Below are positions 10,301 through 19,606 of a DNA stretch of 64,000 nucleotides, piece by piece. Numbering within the stretch: the stretch's first letter is position 1; every line of letters starts with the position of its first letter. Under the pieces are notes generated by a model, which had not been told where the DNA came from, made no database searches, and was given only the letters and a program-made list of their open reading frames with translations. Source of the DNA: Porphyridium purpureum (taxonomy: Eukaryota; Rhodophyta; Bangiophyceae; Porphyridiales; Porphyridiaceae); NCBI GenBank assembly GCA_008690995.1, contig VRMN01000008.1:310001-374000 (forward strand). Reading direction: 5' to 3'. Position numbers and translations under genes: made by a program.

Positions 10301-13300
10301 CATCGGACGGCATACATCCGAGCTGCAGTTCACATAACATGGTCAACATCTCTTTGACCAATCGGGCGGACGAAGATGTAGTACAATCGTCCGCAGCAGA
10401 GCTGCGGAGCAATTGGACGGCACCGACGTAATCGTTTTTTCTAAGCATCTCCCGAACGTTGCAAAGAACAGGTGGCAACACACCGTTAGGGAAGACCCTC
10501 TTTGCGCCGGAATCTTGTGCATCAACTGAACGCAATGCACTTATCAAACCCTTTAGCTCTGCAGATAGAAAGTAAAGACCCGACTGGAAATCTTCATCAT
10601 TCGTCTCATCGAGAACCTGCCTGCACAATTTCGCACCGTTCGGCGAAGAGACCGCATCGAAAATCTTCCTGCGCAATGACCTCGTCAAGACAGCCTGCAA
10701 AAGCTGTCCTTGCTTAGAACCCATGGCCACAGCCACGTGCCACTCTTTCATTTCAATTTTTTCTAGCGCGAGCTTCGTTTCCTTGTTGAGCTCGGAAAGG
10801 CTCATCGCGCTCGCGGCTTCCTTCACTTTCAGCAATTCCAATTGTTTTCGAACTTCCTTCAACTTCCGCAGGGCCTCCTCTTTCCTCCGAATAAGCTCCT
10901 GCTGAATTGCTCGCTCCACAGGTTCACGAGCATCTGCCTCGTGCATGATGGTATCCAAGGTCTGCATGCTTTTTCTTGCCTCCAATTCCTCTCTCAACTT
11001 CTTGAGTTCCAATTTATCGACCGTTTGCTTCAAGATAGCAGCCTCCTCGGCCTCAAGCGCGTCGATACGGCGGCGAAGGTCGGCTGCCTCTGCTTGTGCC
11101 TTTGTTCGCTTCAATGCTGCCGCTTCCTGAATCCTCAGGTGTTCTTTCCGGAGCTTCACCATCTCCTGCTTTGCCTGCTTTACGAGCTGAGCAAGCTCCG
11201 CGCACGTACGGCACTGCCTGCTTGCGTCGACAGGAGCTCCACATAAGGACTCAAACAAATGGCCCTTGTCACAGTATTTCGTGGTTGTCTCCATGCACTT
11301 AACATGCGTGTGCATCCGATCAAAGCCGTGACATTTGAGGGGACAATCATGGCCACAAGGCAGCCGCAATCTGCAATCACGGAGGCATCCGCCAGCGGGG
11401 CACCAGTGATCAAAGGCAGCGCGGCTGAGAAGAGGTACGTCCGGTCGAATTCCATGCTCCTGGCAGCGCGCAGGGAAGCAACGCAAAATCTGCTTCTCCT
11501 GCTGCATGCGATCCAATAAGTTTGTCCATATTTGGCGACCATAAGTATTGTAAGCATTTCTCAGCGTCCGCGCGCTCCCGAAGATTATAAGACCGTCGCG
11601 TGCTCTCGAAAGCAGCACATTCACGCGTTCGGGCTCGCTTAAAAATCCGATTGAACCGTATCGATTACAGCGCACGAGTGACGCAACAACAATCCTCGAT
11701 TCCTCGCCCTGGTAATTGTCTACTGTCGCAACGCGCACCGACCGCCTTTTCTCTTCAAACATGGACGCATCAGAACCGAGAGTATCGGATCCACTCCCAG
11801 GAGAACTGATTGAATGAGCATCAAAATCCTCACGGTCACGATCATCCAGGAAGGCACCACCGGTCATGGGATCTGCGGCTAAAGCGGCACTCAAGGCGTA
11901 CAGTTGCGCAAGGTAGGGTGTAAGCACTACTATTTCATCCGGTCGATACCCGTTTTGAAGAAGGTATCGCACAACGGCTACAACCATTTCCACTTCGTAC
12001 GCGTTAGCTTTCAATGTTGCATCTTCCTCACCGCCCGCAACTTGACTCGAGTCTTCTTGGTGGTCATGGTCGATAAACATGACATTCGAACTGACGCCGC
12101 GAATGCTTTCGCGCTTTTGCGTACCAGGACCGTCTTCTTGGTCAGGATAAGAGGGCTTAATTAAAACCGAAATCTCTGGCCTCATTCGGTGCTGCACGTT
12201 AAGTTCCCCGTGCTCAATATGCGATGACAACACTAGCCGCTCAAACAATGATACATTGAAGTTGTAGCCCTCGCGTGAGCCCGTGCTGAGCTTGTAGCTC
12301 TGTAGCTTCGGCCGCAGCTGCTGATGATCACCAATCATAATCAGATGTTCGGTCTTTTCTTGCAGCGCCGCTAGCGTGTTTGCTTCTAGCACCTCGCCAG
12401 CTTCTTCAACGATAACGACAGAGATATTGCACTCTTCTAGCAAGGCCCTGTACTTGGCGGCACCAGTTGTTGTGCACGCAATGATACGCGCGTCCATCAG
12501 AACCTGGCGATCGAGCCATTCGCCGACCAACGTCATGTCGCGCCTCAAGTCTTGCAAGCGAAGAAGGTCTACCGCACAGCGATACTGCACGTCTTGAGCG
12601 CGCTCGTCGCACCATTGGTCAACTTGCACCTTTCGGTCGGCCAGATTCATCTTCCAAACGCTAGACTCCCGCAGGGGCGACGATGAGCCGAAAAGGGGGC
12701 CCCGGTCCTCACCTGCAATCCAACGCCTAAACAAGGAGCTGGATTGCACCTTTTTTCCATCCTTGCCAACCATCGAGTATCCCTCACTCTCTACCAGGCC
12801 ATCGATACAAAGCTCCGCGTAAGCTTCTGGGTACTCCGAGCACAACCAATCTTTCAACGTTTCCCATGAGACATGTGCCGAACGCGCCGCGTTCAGGTTC
12901 CTGAGCTCCTCGCCAGTGTCCTCCAGACTTTGTAGTACCCCCCGTTCGGTGTGCTTTAACGCTCTATAGTGCCGACGAGCTCGGATCTCTTCGACAGAAG
13001 GACAGCCTCCATACGCTTTCCCTGCGCCGCCGCACCTTGCTCGAGCAAGATCTCTGAGATTGAACTTGGCAACTTCTTTGGACGCCCGACCGCCAACGCG
13101 CACGATACTGGTTATGCCTTGCTTGACCAGGTCACCGAGGAAATCATCCAAGGCATGGTTGGTGTACGTAATGCAAAGGACCTTCTTCGACGTGTTCCGA
13201 CAGATAATATCTGCAAGACAAACCCCAAAAAAGCTCTTTCCAGATCCAGGCCCGCCAACCGTGACCGAACAGCGAACGTTGCAGGCCATCCGTAGCGCAT

Positions 13301-14960
13301 CGCGCTGACGTTCGTCCAGCTTGAAGCCGGCCTGCGCTTCAATCCTCTCGATTTCGTCCTCAACCTTTACGTGCGCTAAGTAGGTTGCTGCTTTCGGCTC
13401 CTGCTTGTACACGAGTTCTTCTGCAAGCGCCACGCAAGCCTGGCCTTGCAAAGAACGCAGGACCGGCCCGTACGAGAAGAGGCTCTGTCCGGCCTCAATC
13501 AATCGCCAGCCAGGAAGAACACCACGCCCCACGTTCTTGAGAAAGCGCGCCAATCTTACACACGAGGCCTCACTATTACCATGCATCACCAATCCAACCG
13601 ACGGCGTCGGACCATGCTGGTCGAAAAACTCCCACTCACTCATTCGACTCGGATCAGCCGCGCTGGGCGGCCGCTGCACCACAAACACTTCCTGGACGGT
13701 ATTTTCTGAGCACACTAGACATACCAGCGAATCTCGCGGAAGCACCCGCAGACCGCGTTTCGACTGCCAAAATTCGACCAGATCTCTTTTCTTCTTCATG
13801 TCGTTCTTTCCTGCCTTCCGACACAGCTGCGCTGCGTACGCGGACCGCGGGAACCGGAAGGCAAATTCCAAGCATGGCTGGCGACCAAGTTCAATGCCCA
13901 CACACTGCACATCAGTAAACACGTGATGCTGGTGCTTCTTCGGATTCCGCGCCATCTCTCGCAGGGTGTCGCGGATCGGACACAAAAAGTCCTCACGCAA
14001 CAAACGAAACTGGCGTTCCTGCAGCGCTGCCTCGCTCGGGTTGTCCACTTGCCTGGGAAGATACGGCTCGAGGGGGCTGTTCAACTCTTCAATGGTTGGA
14101 ACAATCCGGATCAATCGAAAATCCACAGCGTCATTATCATGACGCCCACCCGGGCGAAAACGAGTATCGTCGAGCACGACGTGTGCAGCTTCCAGTATCA
14201 AAGTATCATCCACCTCTGAAGAGGCAAAGAGATTCTTCAAGCGGTTTGACAAAGGAGCATCGCGGGTGAGTAATTCATCCTTGAGACTGCACAAGGCAGC
14301 GTCCACTCGGGCCTCATTTGAGCACGCTGCCAGACGCACAGTGAACCAGGAAACGACAGAGAGGTCAAGTGGCTTGCTGATTGTGCCCGTCTTGAGGGCC
14401 TCGAGAAGCCTGCCGGGGAGCCCTGCTCGCAGCATGTGCTCCAGCATCTTGTTAACATGCTGCTTGGCGAGTCCAAACGCGAGCTGGTCGCCTCCAAACT
14501 TGCCGAGGAGCGGAAGAAGATCTGCAACGTTCACAGCGCGTAGCACGACGTCTCGGAGAAGGCGCTCGCCGTTTTCCGCCGGCGACGCGAGTCGAAAAAG
14601 CAGATCAACCTCATCTGAGAAACCGACGCACGCGTCGACGAACTTTTGGACCGACGCTGTGTTCTCGAACGTGAAGGTCTGGTCCTTCATAGCGCGATCG
14701 AAAAACCGACGCCACGGCGAATTCAAGCCTGGTCTACTAGCAGGCGCTCTCACGTCCGCTGGGCTTACCCGCGCCGCCAGAGTTTCTCCTCCACGAGCAA
14801 TGGCACTGCCCTGCCTTGTCTCAGAACGCCTCACGCTGCTGGGCCCAGCGGCCGGAGACCCGTCGCCTGGCGCACTTATCTTCGCGTCCCACCCATGCTC
14901 ATTTGCACGGCGCCCGCCGCGCCCACTGCCAGCATCCCCGCGCTTTCCCCGGCCCGACAT
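7311..14960 (-). CDS. ZNFX1-like SF1 helicase / NFX1 zinc finger / triple CbxX-type AAA protein
   Basis: Single frame of 2,549 residues from ATG 14958-14960. Order: a basic RG-rich N-terminus (MSGRGKRGDAGSGRGGRR); a helical region; a UPF1-like superfamily 1 helicase with Walker A GGPGSGKS (about 570), EEAGEVLEANT (about 850), QHRMRPEIS (about 923) and VDNYQGEES (about 1080); an NFX1-type cysteine region (about 1160-1255, CPAGGCLRDC, CGHDCPLKCHG); a coiled coil (1255-1400); then three CbxX/CfxQ AAA modules with Walker A loops near 1701, 2033 and 2318 (GNPGVGKTT, GNPGTGKTT, GPPGTGKST). The first AAA carries an extra segment of about 55 residues. Walker B is FIDEAY in AAA1 and AAA3 but FIDQAY in AAA2. 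The architecture matches uncharacterised fungal and oomycete proteins. Animal ZNFX1 shares the helicase and zinc fingers and acts in RNA silencing and dsRNA sensing; a role in RNA surveillance here is inference. Confidence 0.9.
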   Translation of the reverse strand: MSGRGKRGDAGSGRGGRRANEHGWDAKISAPGDGSPAAGPSSVRRSETRQGSAIARGGETLAARVSPADVRAPASRPGLNSPWRRFFDRAMKDQTFTFENTASVQKFVDACVGFSDEVDLLFRLASPAENGERLLRDVVLRAVNVADLLPLLGKFGGDQLAFGLAKQHVNKMLEHMLRAGLPGRLLEALKTGTISKPLDLSVVSWFTVRLAACSNEARVDAALCSLKDELLTRDAPLSNRLKNLFASSEVDDTLILEAAHVVLDDTRFRPGGRHDNDAVDFRLIRIVPTIEELNSPLEPYLPRQVDNPSEAALQERQFRLLREDFLCPIRDTLREMARNPKKHQHHVFTDVQCVGIELGRQPCLEFAFRFPRSAYAAQLCRKAGKNDMKKKRDLVEFWQSKRGLRVLPRDSLVCLVCSENTVQEVFVVQRPPSAADPSRMSEWEFFDQHGPTPSVGLVMHGNSEASCVRLARFLKNVGRGVLPGWRLIEAGQSLFSYGPVLRSLQGQACVALAEELVYKQEPKAATYLAHVKVEDEIERIEAQAGFKLDERQRDALRMACNVRCSVTVGGPGSGKSFFGVCLADIICRNTSKKVLCITYTNHALDDFLGDLVKQGITSIVRVGGRASKEVAKFNLRDLARARCGGAGKAYGGCPSVEEIRARRHYRALKHTERGVLQSLEDTGEELRNLNAARSAHVSWETLKDWLCSEYPEAYAELCIDGLVESEGYSMVGKDGKKVQSSSLFRRWIAGEDRGPLFGSSSPLRESSVWKMNLADRKVQVDQWCDERAQDVQYRCAVDLLRLQDLRRDMTLVGEWLDRQVLMDARIIACTTTGAAKYRALLEECNISVVIVEEAGEVLEANTLAALQEKTEHLIMIGDHQQLRPKLQSYKLSTGSREGYNFNVSLFERLVLSSHIEHGELNVQHRMRPEISVLIKPSYPDQEDGPGTQKRESIRGVSSNVMFIDHDHQEDSSQVAGGEEDATLKANAYEVEMVVAVVRYLLQNGYRPDEIVVLTPYLAQLYALSAALAADPMTGGAFLDDRDREDFDAHSISSPGSGSDTLGSDASMFEEKRRSVRVATVDNYQGEESRIVVASLVRCNRYGSIGFLSEPERVNVLLSRARDGLIIFGSARTLRNAYNTYGRQIWTNLLDRMQQEKQILRCFPARCQEHGIRPDVPLLSRAAFDHWCPAGGCLRDCRLRLPCGHDCPLKCHGFDRMHTHVKCMETTTKYCDKGHLFESLCGAPVDASRQCRTCAELAQLVKQAKQEMVKLRKEHLRIQEAAALKRTKAQAEAADLRRRIDALEAEEAAILKQTVDKLELKKLREELEARKSMQTLDTIMHEADAREPVERAIQQELIRRKEEALRKLKEVRKQLELLKVKEAASAMSLSELNKETKLALEKIEMKEWHVAVAMGSKQGQLLQAVLTRSLRRKIFDAVSSPNGAKLCRQVLDETNDEDFQSGLYFLSAELKGLISALRSVDAQDSGAKRVFPNGVLPPVLCNVREMLRKNDYVGAVQLLRSSAADDCTTSSSARLVKEMLTMLCELQLGCMPSDVRVHGLHEQVRQIESSCESALYYVTRALFEKHGDHVLDAYGFALSGIACSNGLMDLFPECLDIACSIIAALESRMDAVLAKQGAGSEERREAEEFKRRAGQCPALKAAMELVGCRKVKHKLLELKDLVTLAMERGDDLSRKQFNAMFYGNPGVGKTTVARIYASVLFELGILPGNIFEETTGSKLLRGGVAELRRALDRVRDDGVSPIPRGARVETDVLEKGAWVPGRVTFSALTGNDMHIQFDEKELGSTSVFARNRVRWVEKAGVLFIDEAYQLKPTKNSIGAQILDTLLTEMQECRGKLVVVFAGYKKEMEDLLEYNEGLLSRFHAVYDFEDFTDEELYIIMESRFRSLKNYKLPDPKHMRIASRRIGKGRGHVGFGNARAVRSFVEVVQEKQAGRIVEVRGKGGNPDAFEFVREDLLGPHVQSMLDSATFKELQNQIGLRMVKESMSTLFQVLQTNAELEEAEKPMKGVLLNRLFVGNPGTGKTTCAKLYGRMLKELGLLSKGDLIVKNPSDFIGSVLGESEKKTRAILENSKGCVLFIDQAYGLGPSKSKIGGMSWSEDPYKRAVLDTLVAEVQGVPGDDRCVLMCGYTKEMDDFIRYSNPGLKRRFQADEPFVFEDYNDTELCQILLKMAKEKKVVVCPEALRKAVERLAKDRMKPNFGNGGAVATLIQAAAQRAEKRMQHLGPVERAAANELLAQDFVPEQDEAAAARAADPLIVLDGLIGCNSVRNQLSDIQALVRDAERHGRDPMESIELNFKFVGPPGTGKSTVARRMGEMFEALGLLADGKTFVQCSASDLQTRYVGQAGNVTREKFEAARGGVLFIDEAYRLYDPSGRSFMKETVDEIVNLLTEDAYKGKMVVVFAGYEAKIEEMMSKVNPGLKSRVTQTIRFDVLDASNTWQLLQMQLKKAGKSLDHEAKAKGIVFAELLVTSPGFANGHDVDLWCKRVLRECVRRGSLVVTQGCLQNGLREILEERKNFPSLLVASSIHSSN
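12902..14105 (-). repeat. 1.2-kb direct duplication, copy 2 (inside the intact gene)
   Basis: Source copy of the repeat at 5265-6468. It spans roughly residues 286-686 of the helicase protein, including the Walker A loop. Because the intact gene reads through it without interruption, this is the original and the downstream copy is derived. Confidence 0.9.
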
Positions 14961-15116
14961 TGCGCCACCTTTCCCAGATCGCGCACCTGCGTTGCCGATC
15001 CGTCCTTTATTTGTTGAGCACTCTGCGCCGGTAGCGTTGTGCGTGTATACGGTCTAACGGCTGTAAACAGAGCTGATCACTCGACCCGACACCCTCAGCA
15101 CGAGAGTCATGCGCAG

Positions 15117-15148
<32 letters not shown>

Positions 15149-16072
15149 GCACATGCGATACAAAGCGAAGACGAAGACGAAGATGAAGACGATGAAGATG
15201 AAGACGATGAAGATGAAGACGATGAAGACGACGATGTAGAAGACGAAGAAAAGGACGAAGCAGCAGCACAGCTACAGCTACAACACCCAGGCGTGAGAGC
15301 GCGATGTGCAGTGACGCACGGCTGCATTCCGCGCTTCGGACGCACGTTCTCGCACGTGTGCACACACGGATCTCTGGAAAACATAGGTTGGTCTTGAGCG
15401 CGAGCGCTAATTCAACCATTCGTCTCGAAAGCCAAAAGATATCAGAAAAAAAGACCATTACGATAGACTCGCGTTTAGTGCTCAAAACATTGAATTTAGA
15501 GGACGTTGAAAAAGAATCATAAAATGAGACGGGTTCATTAGTAAGTGTCGGAGAGACTGTGCTGGTTTTGTGCGCTTGAAACCGTTTTGCACGGGCTGGG
15601 TGCAACGCGCGTGAGCAGGAAGACAGCGGCTCACGCTGTGATGAAATCCCGAGCGCATCCGTGCTTTGATCAAATGGTGTCGACCGACTTCGGAATAATA
15701 CGGGTGCCTGCGTCTGGCTCTTGCACCAGAACACAGACTGCGCTGTGTTCTCGCGTTTCTCTGTTGAGCATCCCGTCGCAGAGCAAAACGCATCGCCGCT
15801 GCCAGAGCACGCCAGCGCTCACAATGTATTTGGATTCGCCTGGACTCCTGGCAGCGCAGGCCAATGACCGCCCTTTCGCAAAGGAATGCCGGCGTTCTCC
15901 GTGCTCGCCAGTCGCTCTCATGGAACGTAAACATTCATGCGTGTATGCACCTCAACCGAATCATCGGTTCATTGGTTAGTGGCTTTACCTCATCTCCTGG
16001 AAGTACGGCGAGCGGAACGGTTACAGGTTGTCCCCAGCTGCTCCGTTAGCCTTTATCGACATTTGGCGTTGT
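14961..16072. other. 1.1-kb intergenic region upstream of the helicase gene
   Basis: This lies between the start of the helicase/AAA gene and the stop of the FUSC-like gene, both on the minus strand. It contains a low-complexity tract (15114-15260). Several open frames on both strands exist, but their products are serine runs, glutamine runs or arginine-rich strings with no recognisable domain, so I do not call them genes. Expected contents are the 3' end of the FUSC transcript and the helicase promoter. Confidence 0.5.
15114..15260. repeat. CAG/CAA tract followed by GAAGAC/GATGAA tract
   Basis: Bases 15114-15151 are an imperfect CAG/CAACAG repeat. From about 15167 to 15260 comes an imperfect repeat of GAAGAC, GAAGAT and GATGAA units. 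The two tracts create long artificial open frames on both strands. Confidence 0.85.
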
Positions 16073-19000
16073 CTAGGGCTCCTCTTGATCTTGGGGTTCA
16101 CCGCTGCTGCTTGATGAAGTGGTACCCGTGCTGTTGGTGCGGCGACCACTGCTTTGCTTGGACATGTACGCAGGTACGCGCCGAGCACGCGCATTGCGGA
16201 GAAGCAGCGCGTGAAGCAACGGACGGGGTATTTCTGGTCGCAGAGTGCCGAGTCTGAGAACCGCGCGAGTGGAGTGCACCAGCCGCGATAGCGTCACTAG
16301 GACCAACATCTGCCTCATTAATCGGTCGTGATTAGCGGCACACACATCTCGAGGATCACCGGCTGGCTCTGATTTCTCTTCCAAGGCCGCATGATCACAA
16401 TGGCAAGCTTGTGTCAGTGCGGTCATCATTTCTGACAATTTGGGTAGCTCCGCTGCAGGAGCCCTCTCGTCCAACAGGGCTTGCAGCATGTCCAGAGCCT
16501 CGTTGTCGAGCTTGACCATGTCACTTTCCTCAGACAGCACAAGTGAAGATATGATGCCCCTATCGCATGCGTCATAGTCGGCATGCGCCAGGTAAACGCC
16601 CCGCAACACGCGCATGTCGTGCGCAAGTGCACCAACAAGACGCTCCAAGTAGTCGTGGAACACGCTCGAAGTCGACTCAAGCTCGTCAATGGCGGCCACT
16701 TGCGAGCTGATGTCCCGACAGATCTTCAAAAAGAATCGAAAAACTACCGTCGACACGTAGAGCCGTGCATCAATCCCGATCAACAGACCTGGCTTTGCCG
16801 CAACGCCGTCACGCATGTAAGTCTCGGCAAGTAACATTTGGGCGCCGCATGCACCGATGACTTTGTCAAGGGCAATACTGCGGCCCACCGGCGCGCTCGA
16901 TTCAGGGCCGGCCGTTTTTCGAGCGACTGCGAGCTTCACTTTTGTGAAGGCCCAATGTAGCTTCTTGGGTGGCGCAGGAGTACTTGTCTTTGGCGCGTCA
17001 GAAGATTTGTCCCTGGTCAGAAAGGTCGGGATGCCAATGCCAAAATCCCTCAGGTGCTCTAGCGCATTTATAAAATACGCGCGAGCGTTCCATCCGCCAC
17101 CTATGGAGAATATCAGAGACAGTAGCACTTGCAAGCTGCCGCCCATGAGCACAGAGAGTGTTCTTGAGACTACGTAGTACTCGATAGTGTATGTCTCCCG
17201 CGTCAAGTACCAGTTAAGAAGAACAACAAGGTTGAACACGATTGCATTCCTGAAAAATGTGCCCCAAATCGGATTCATCGTGAAACGGGATCGGCCACCC
17301 GGGTCACGCTGGAGTGACACAAATGTGGCAATCGTGAGCACTTGCCACGCAATGACACCAACCAGCGAGTCTTGCGCAGATCGCCCTGCGGCCCACGCAA
17401 ACAAAATGCCGGTCAATCCGCCGCAGGTACGCAGCAGAGTCACCCAGACGGCACCTTCAAACGTATCTGCAGAGCATTGGACGAACTGCAGGATGGACCA
17501 CATTTCGAGCCGCGTAGCAGCTTGTTGGTTCAGAATAGGCTCGACGGCACCTTCCAGGGGAAAGGGCGTCCAGGTCCGGTACACATCACTTGCTGTGGCG
17601 GGAATGGCTAGAATGAATATTCCCAATGCCATCTTGAAACCCGTGCGTACTTCATCTTTGAAAAACCATGCGTCAGGTCCACGCCACCGCAACTGCCATC
17701 TCAGGAGCGCCACCAACGCCAAGGCCCAGTTTCCAATCATGCCCTTCAATGAAAGCAAGGTTGGACCGAGCGCCGCTGCGGCGAGAAATTTAACAACAAC
17801 CATCCACGACTTTGGCTCAAGCTCGGCAACGCAAAGCCTGCGAACAGCCTTACTCAGGCGAATGGGGCCAGAAAGATATAGATCATGAAGCAAACACTGA
17901 CGGGCATTGATTGCTGCCCGTTGCGAGTCTGTCGAGGCGTTTTGCATGTACGGGGCCCAGTCCAATGTGGAGAAGGAATCGAGAAGCGCAGTTTCCAAGT
18001 CATCGAATGCGGCCAATTTGGCCTCAACGCGTGCTCTCGTTTTGTGCCAAGAGTAAGGCGTGATGGCCGAAGTCTGTGCACAGTGCTCGAGCAGAGCGCG
18101 CGACGCGTCGAAAACGGGTTGCTGAAACTCGACCCACACGTCGTCATTCTCAATCCCCAAACCAAGCTCGTGCCTGCACAACGCCCATGTGGACATTTGG
18201 ATAATGATCGAATGGGCTGACTCGGATGCCTCCATCAGTTCCGAATCATACTTGTGCCGAAGTGACGGAGTCAGCGGTGTCGGCTCTAGCGTAGCCGCCT
18301 TCATTTTGTGCTTAATATCTGTTACAACATTGGACAGCGCAATCACCTCTTGTGTTATCTTGCGTGGAACTTTGGCTCCATCAGCGAGCTCGGCGCACAT
18401 GCGGGCCAACGTATACTGCAGGCGACCCAGCAGATGGCGCGCTTCGCCGCGGTAGAGCATGTGGGGCGGAACCATGGCAGCTGCAAAGTACAGCGAAGCG
18501 CCAACCAGGACGGCAATTAGAATGCTCGAGCTACTTTTCACAAGCGCCGAGCTAGTTGACCACAGGAATTTCGAAATCATCCACATTCCCGGCAGTACAC
18601 CGACTTCGAGCCCACTCTCGGTTCTTTGGGCGAAAATTTCCAAATCTGATAGCCCAAGCATCGCCAAGCGCTCCTGAAGGACCGCTATAACGTTTTCAGC
18701 CAATGATGCCAGATCGTTGGGCCATTCCGAAATAGGCGGCAATCCAGAGTAAGGGACGGTGATGCTGATGCCTGAAACAAGGAATTCAAAGATGCCAAAA
18801 AAGACAAAGTTCCAGATGAGAGCTACGAACTTGAAATTCGTAATTCCCACCTGGGCACATTTGCCAGCACGTCCAAACGCGAACAGACAAAAGACCACCA
18901 AGATCGACACGAGGCCAAACCACTTGTTGACGATTGTGCAGACTGCGGTGAAAGAAGCGACGCAAAGGGCCAAAAGAAACCAAACCAGAAAAGAACTCAC

Positions 19001-19606
19001 AAAGACAATGCCCCCGCCAATGCCCGCAGACATGGCCCAGAGCAAAAAGTACGCAATTGCGACAAGCAAGCCAAGAGAACTGCTTGTCAAAGTCAGATAG
19101 GTTGCCGGGACTCCAAACGCGGCGCACATGACAAACAAATGCACTCGGACGCCCACGAGAAAGCGGGGCTTGAACCCTGTCCAAGAGGCGTCGCGCAAAG
19201 GATCCTCCCAGTCATCGGGTAGTAGTAGCAAGTACTCTGCATATGTCTGCTCGCTGCATTCGTGCCCAGTCTGCAGCCTTTTTCGCCTAGGAACCAAACG
19301 TTTTAAGTAACGCCATGCGCCTGCTCGGCGGCTGCTCACCCTTCCCCAAAGCTTCTGCCGCGACGCTTTCCCTTCATGTGGCGCGTGTTCCGCGTTGTCG
19401 CCATCGGGGGCGCCGCCATCACTCCCATCTGGCGTGCCAGCCATTCCAAAACTGCTCGAGAGCAGCTCTACCGCGTGCTCACGCTCTTCTTCCGTCAACT
19501 CGAGCAGTTCCGGCGATGCTTCATCGTAGAGTTCTGCCACAGCCGAGAACAGTTCAGCATCCTCAAACCCATCCGCATCAGCGGAAACATTCTCATCAAG
19601 CCCCAT
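16073..19606 (-). CDS. FUSC-like (aromatic-acid exporter / Brefeldin-A-sensitivity type) multi-pass membrane protein
   Basis: 1,177 residues from ATG 19604-19606. An acidic N-terminus of about 140 residues precedes a first block of membrane helices (about 145-290, with IAYFLLWAMSAGIGGGIVF and LVSILVVFCLFAFG). A long soluble section (about 390-590) follows. A second membrane block (about 595-860) contains FKMALGIFILAIP, WVTLLRTCGGLTGILFAWAAG and LSVLMGGSLQVLLSLIF. The soluble C-terminus ends in a serine-rich tail. Two half-modules of helices joined by cytosolic domains is the layout of the FUSC/AaeB and fungal DUF2421 families, which export organic anions or are unassigned. The family call comes from layout and hydrophobic motifs, so the substrate is unknown. 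It shares a 548-bp divergent promoter region with the TMF-like gene. Confidence 0.65.
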   Translation of the reverse strand: MGLDENVSADADGFEDAELFSAVAELYDEASPELLELTEEEREHAVELLSSSFGMAGTPDGSDGGAPDGDNAEHAPHEGKASRQKLWGRVSSRRAGAWRYLKRLVPRRKRLQTGHECSEQTYAEYLLLLPDDWEDPLRDASWTGFKPRFLVGVRVHLFVMCAAFGVPATYLTLTSSSLGLLVAIAYFLLWAMSAGIGGGIVFVSSFLVWFLLALCVASFTAVCTIVNKWFGLVSILVVFCLFAFGRAGKCAQVGITNFKFVALIWNFVFFGIFEFLVSGISITVPYSGLPPISEWPNDLASLAENVIAVLQERLAMLGLSDLEIFAQRTESGLEVGVLPGMWMISKFLWSTSSALVKSSSSILIAVLVGASLYFAAAMVPPHMLYRGEARHLLGRLQYTLARMCAELADGAKVPRKITQEVIALSNVVTDIKHKMKAATLEPTPLTPSLRHKYDSELMEASESAHSIIIQMSTWALCRHELGLGIENDDVWVEFQQPVFDASRALLEHCAQTSAITPYSWHKTRARVEAKLAAFDDLETALLDSFSTLDWAPYMQNASTDSQRAAINARQCLLHDLYLSGPIRLSKAVRRLCVAELEPKSWMVVVKFLAAAALGPTLLSLKGMIGNWALALVALLRWQLRWRGPDAWFFKDEVRTGFKMALGIFILAIPATASDVYRTWTPFPLEGAVEPILNQQAATRLEMWSILQFVQCSADTFEGAVWVTLLRTCGGLTGILFAWAAGRSAQDSLVGVIAWQVLTIATFVSLQRDPGGRSRFTMNPIWGTFFRNAIVFNLVVLLNWYLTRETYTIEYYVVSRTLSVLMGGSLQVLLSLIFSIGGGWNARAYFINALEHLRDFGIGIPTFLTRDKSSDAPKTSTPAPPKKLHWAFTKVKLAVARKTAGPESSAPVGRSIALDKVIGACGAQMLLAETYMRDGVAAKPGLLIGIDARLYVSTVVFRFFLKICRDISSQVAAIDELESTSSVFHDYLERLVGALAHDMRVLRGVYLAHADYDACDRGIISSLVLSEESDMVKLDNEALDMLQALLDERAPAAELPKLSEMMTALTQACHCDHAALEEKSEPAGDPRDVCAANHDRLMRQMLVLVTLSRLVHSTRAVLRLGTLRPEIPRPLLHALLLRNARARRVPAYMSKQSSGRRTNSTGTTSSSSSGEPQDQEEP

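Noticed and set aside
15007-15734. Minus-strand open frames rich in serine, leucine and arginine
   Set aside because: They arise from the CAG and GAAGAC repeat tracts read in different frames; no domain and no balanced composition outside the repeats.
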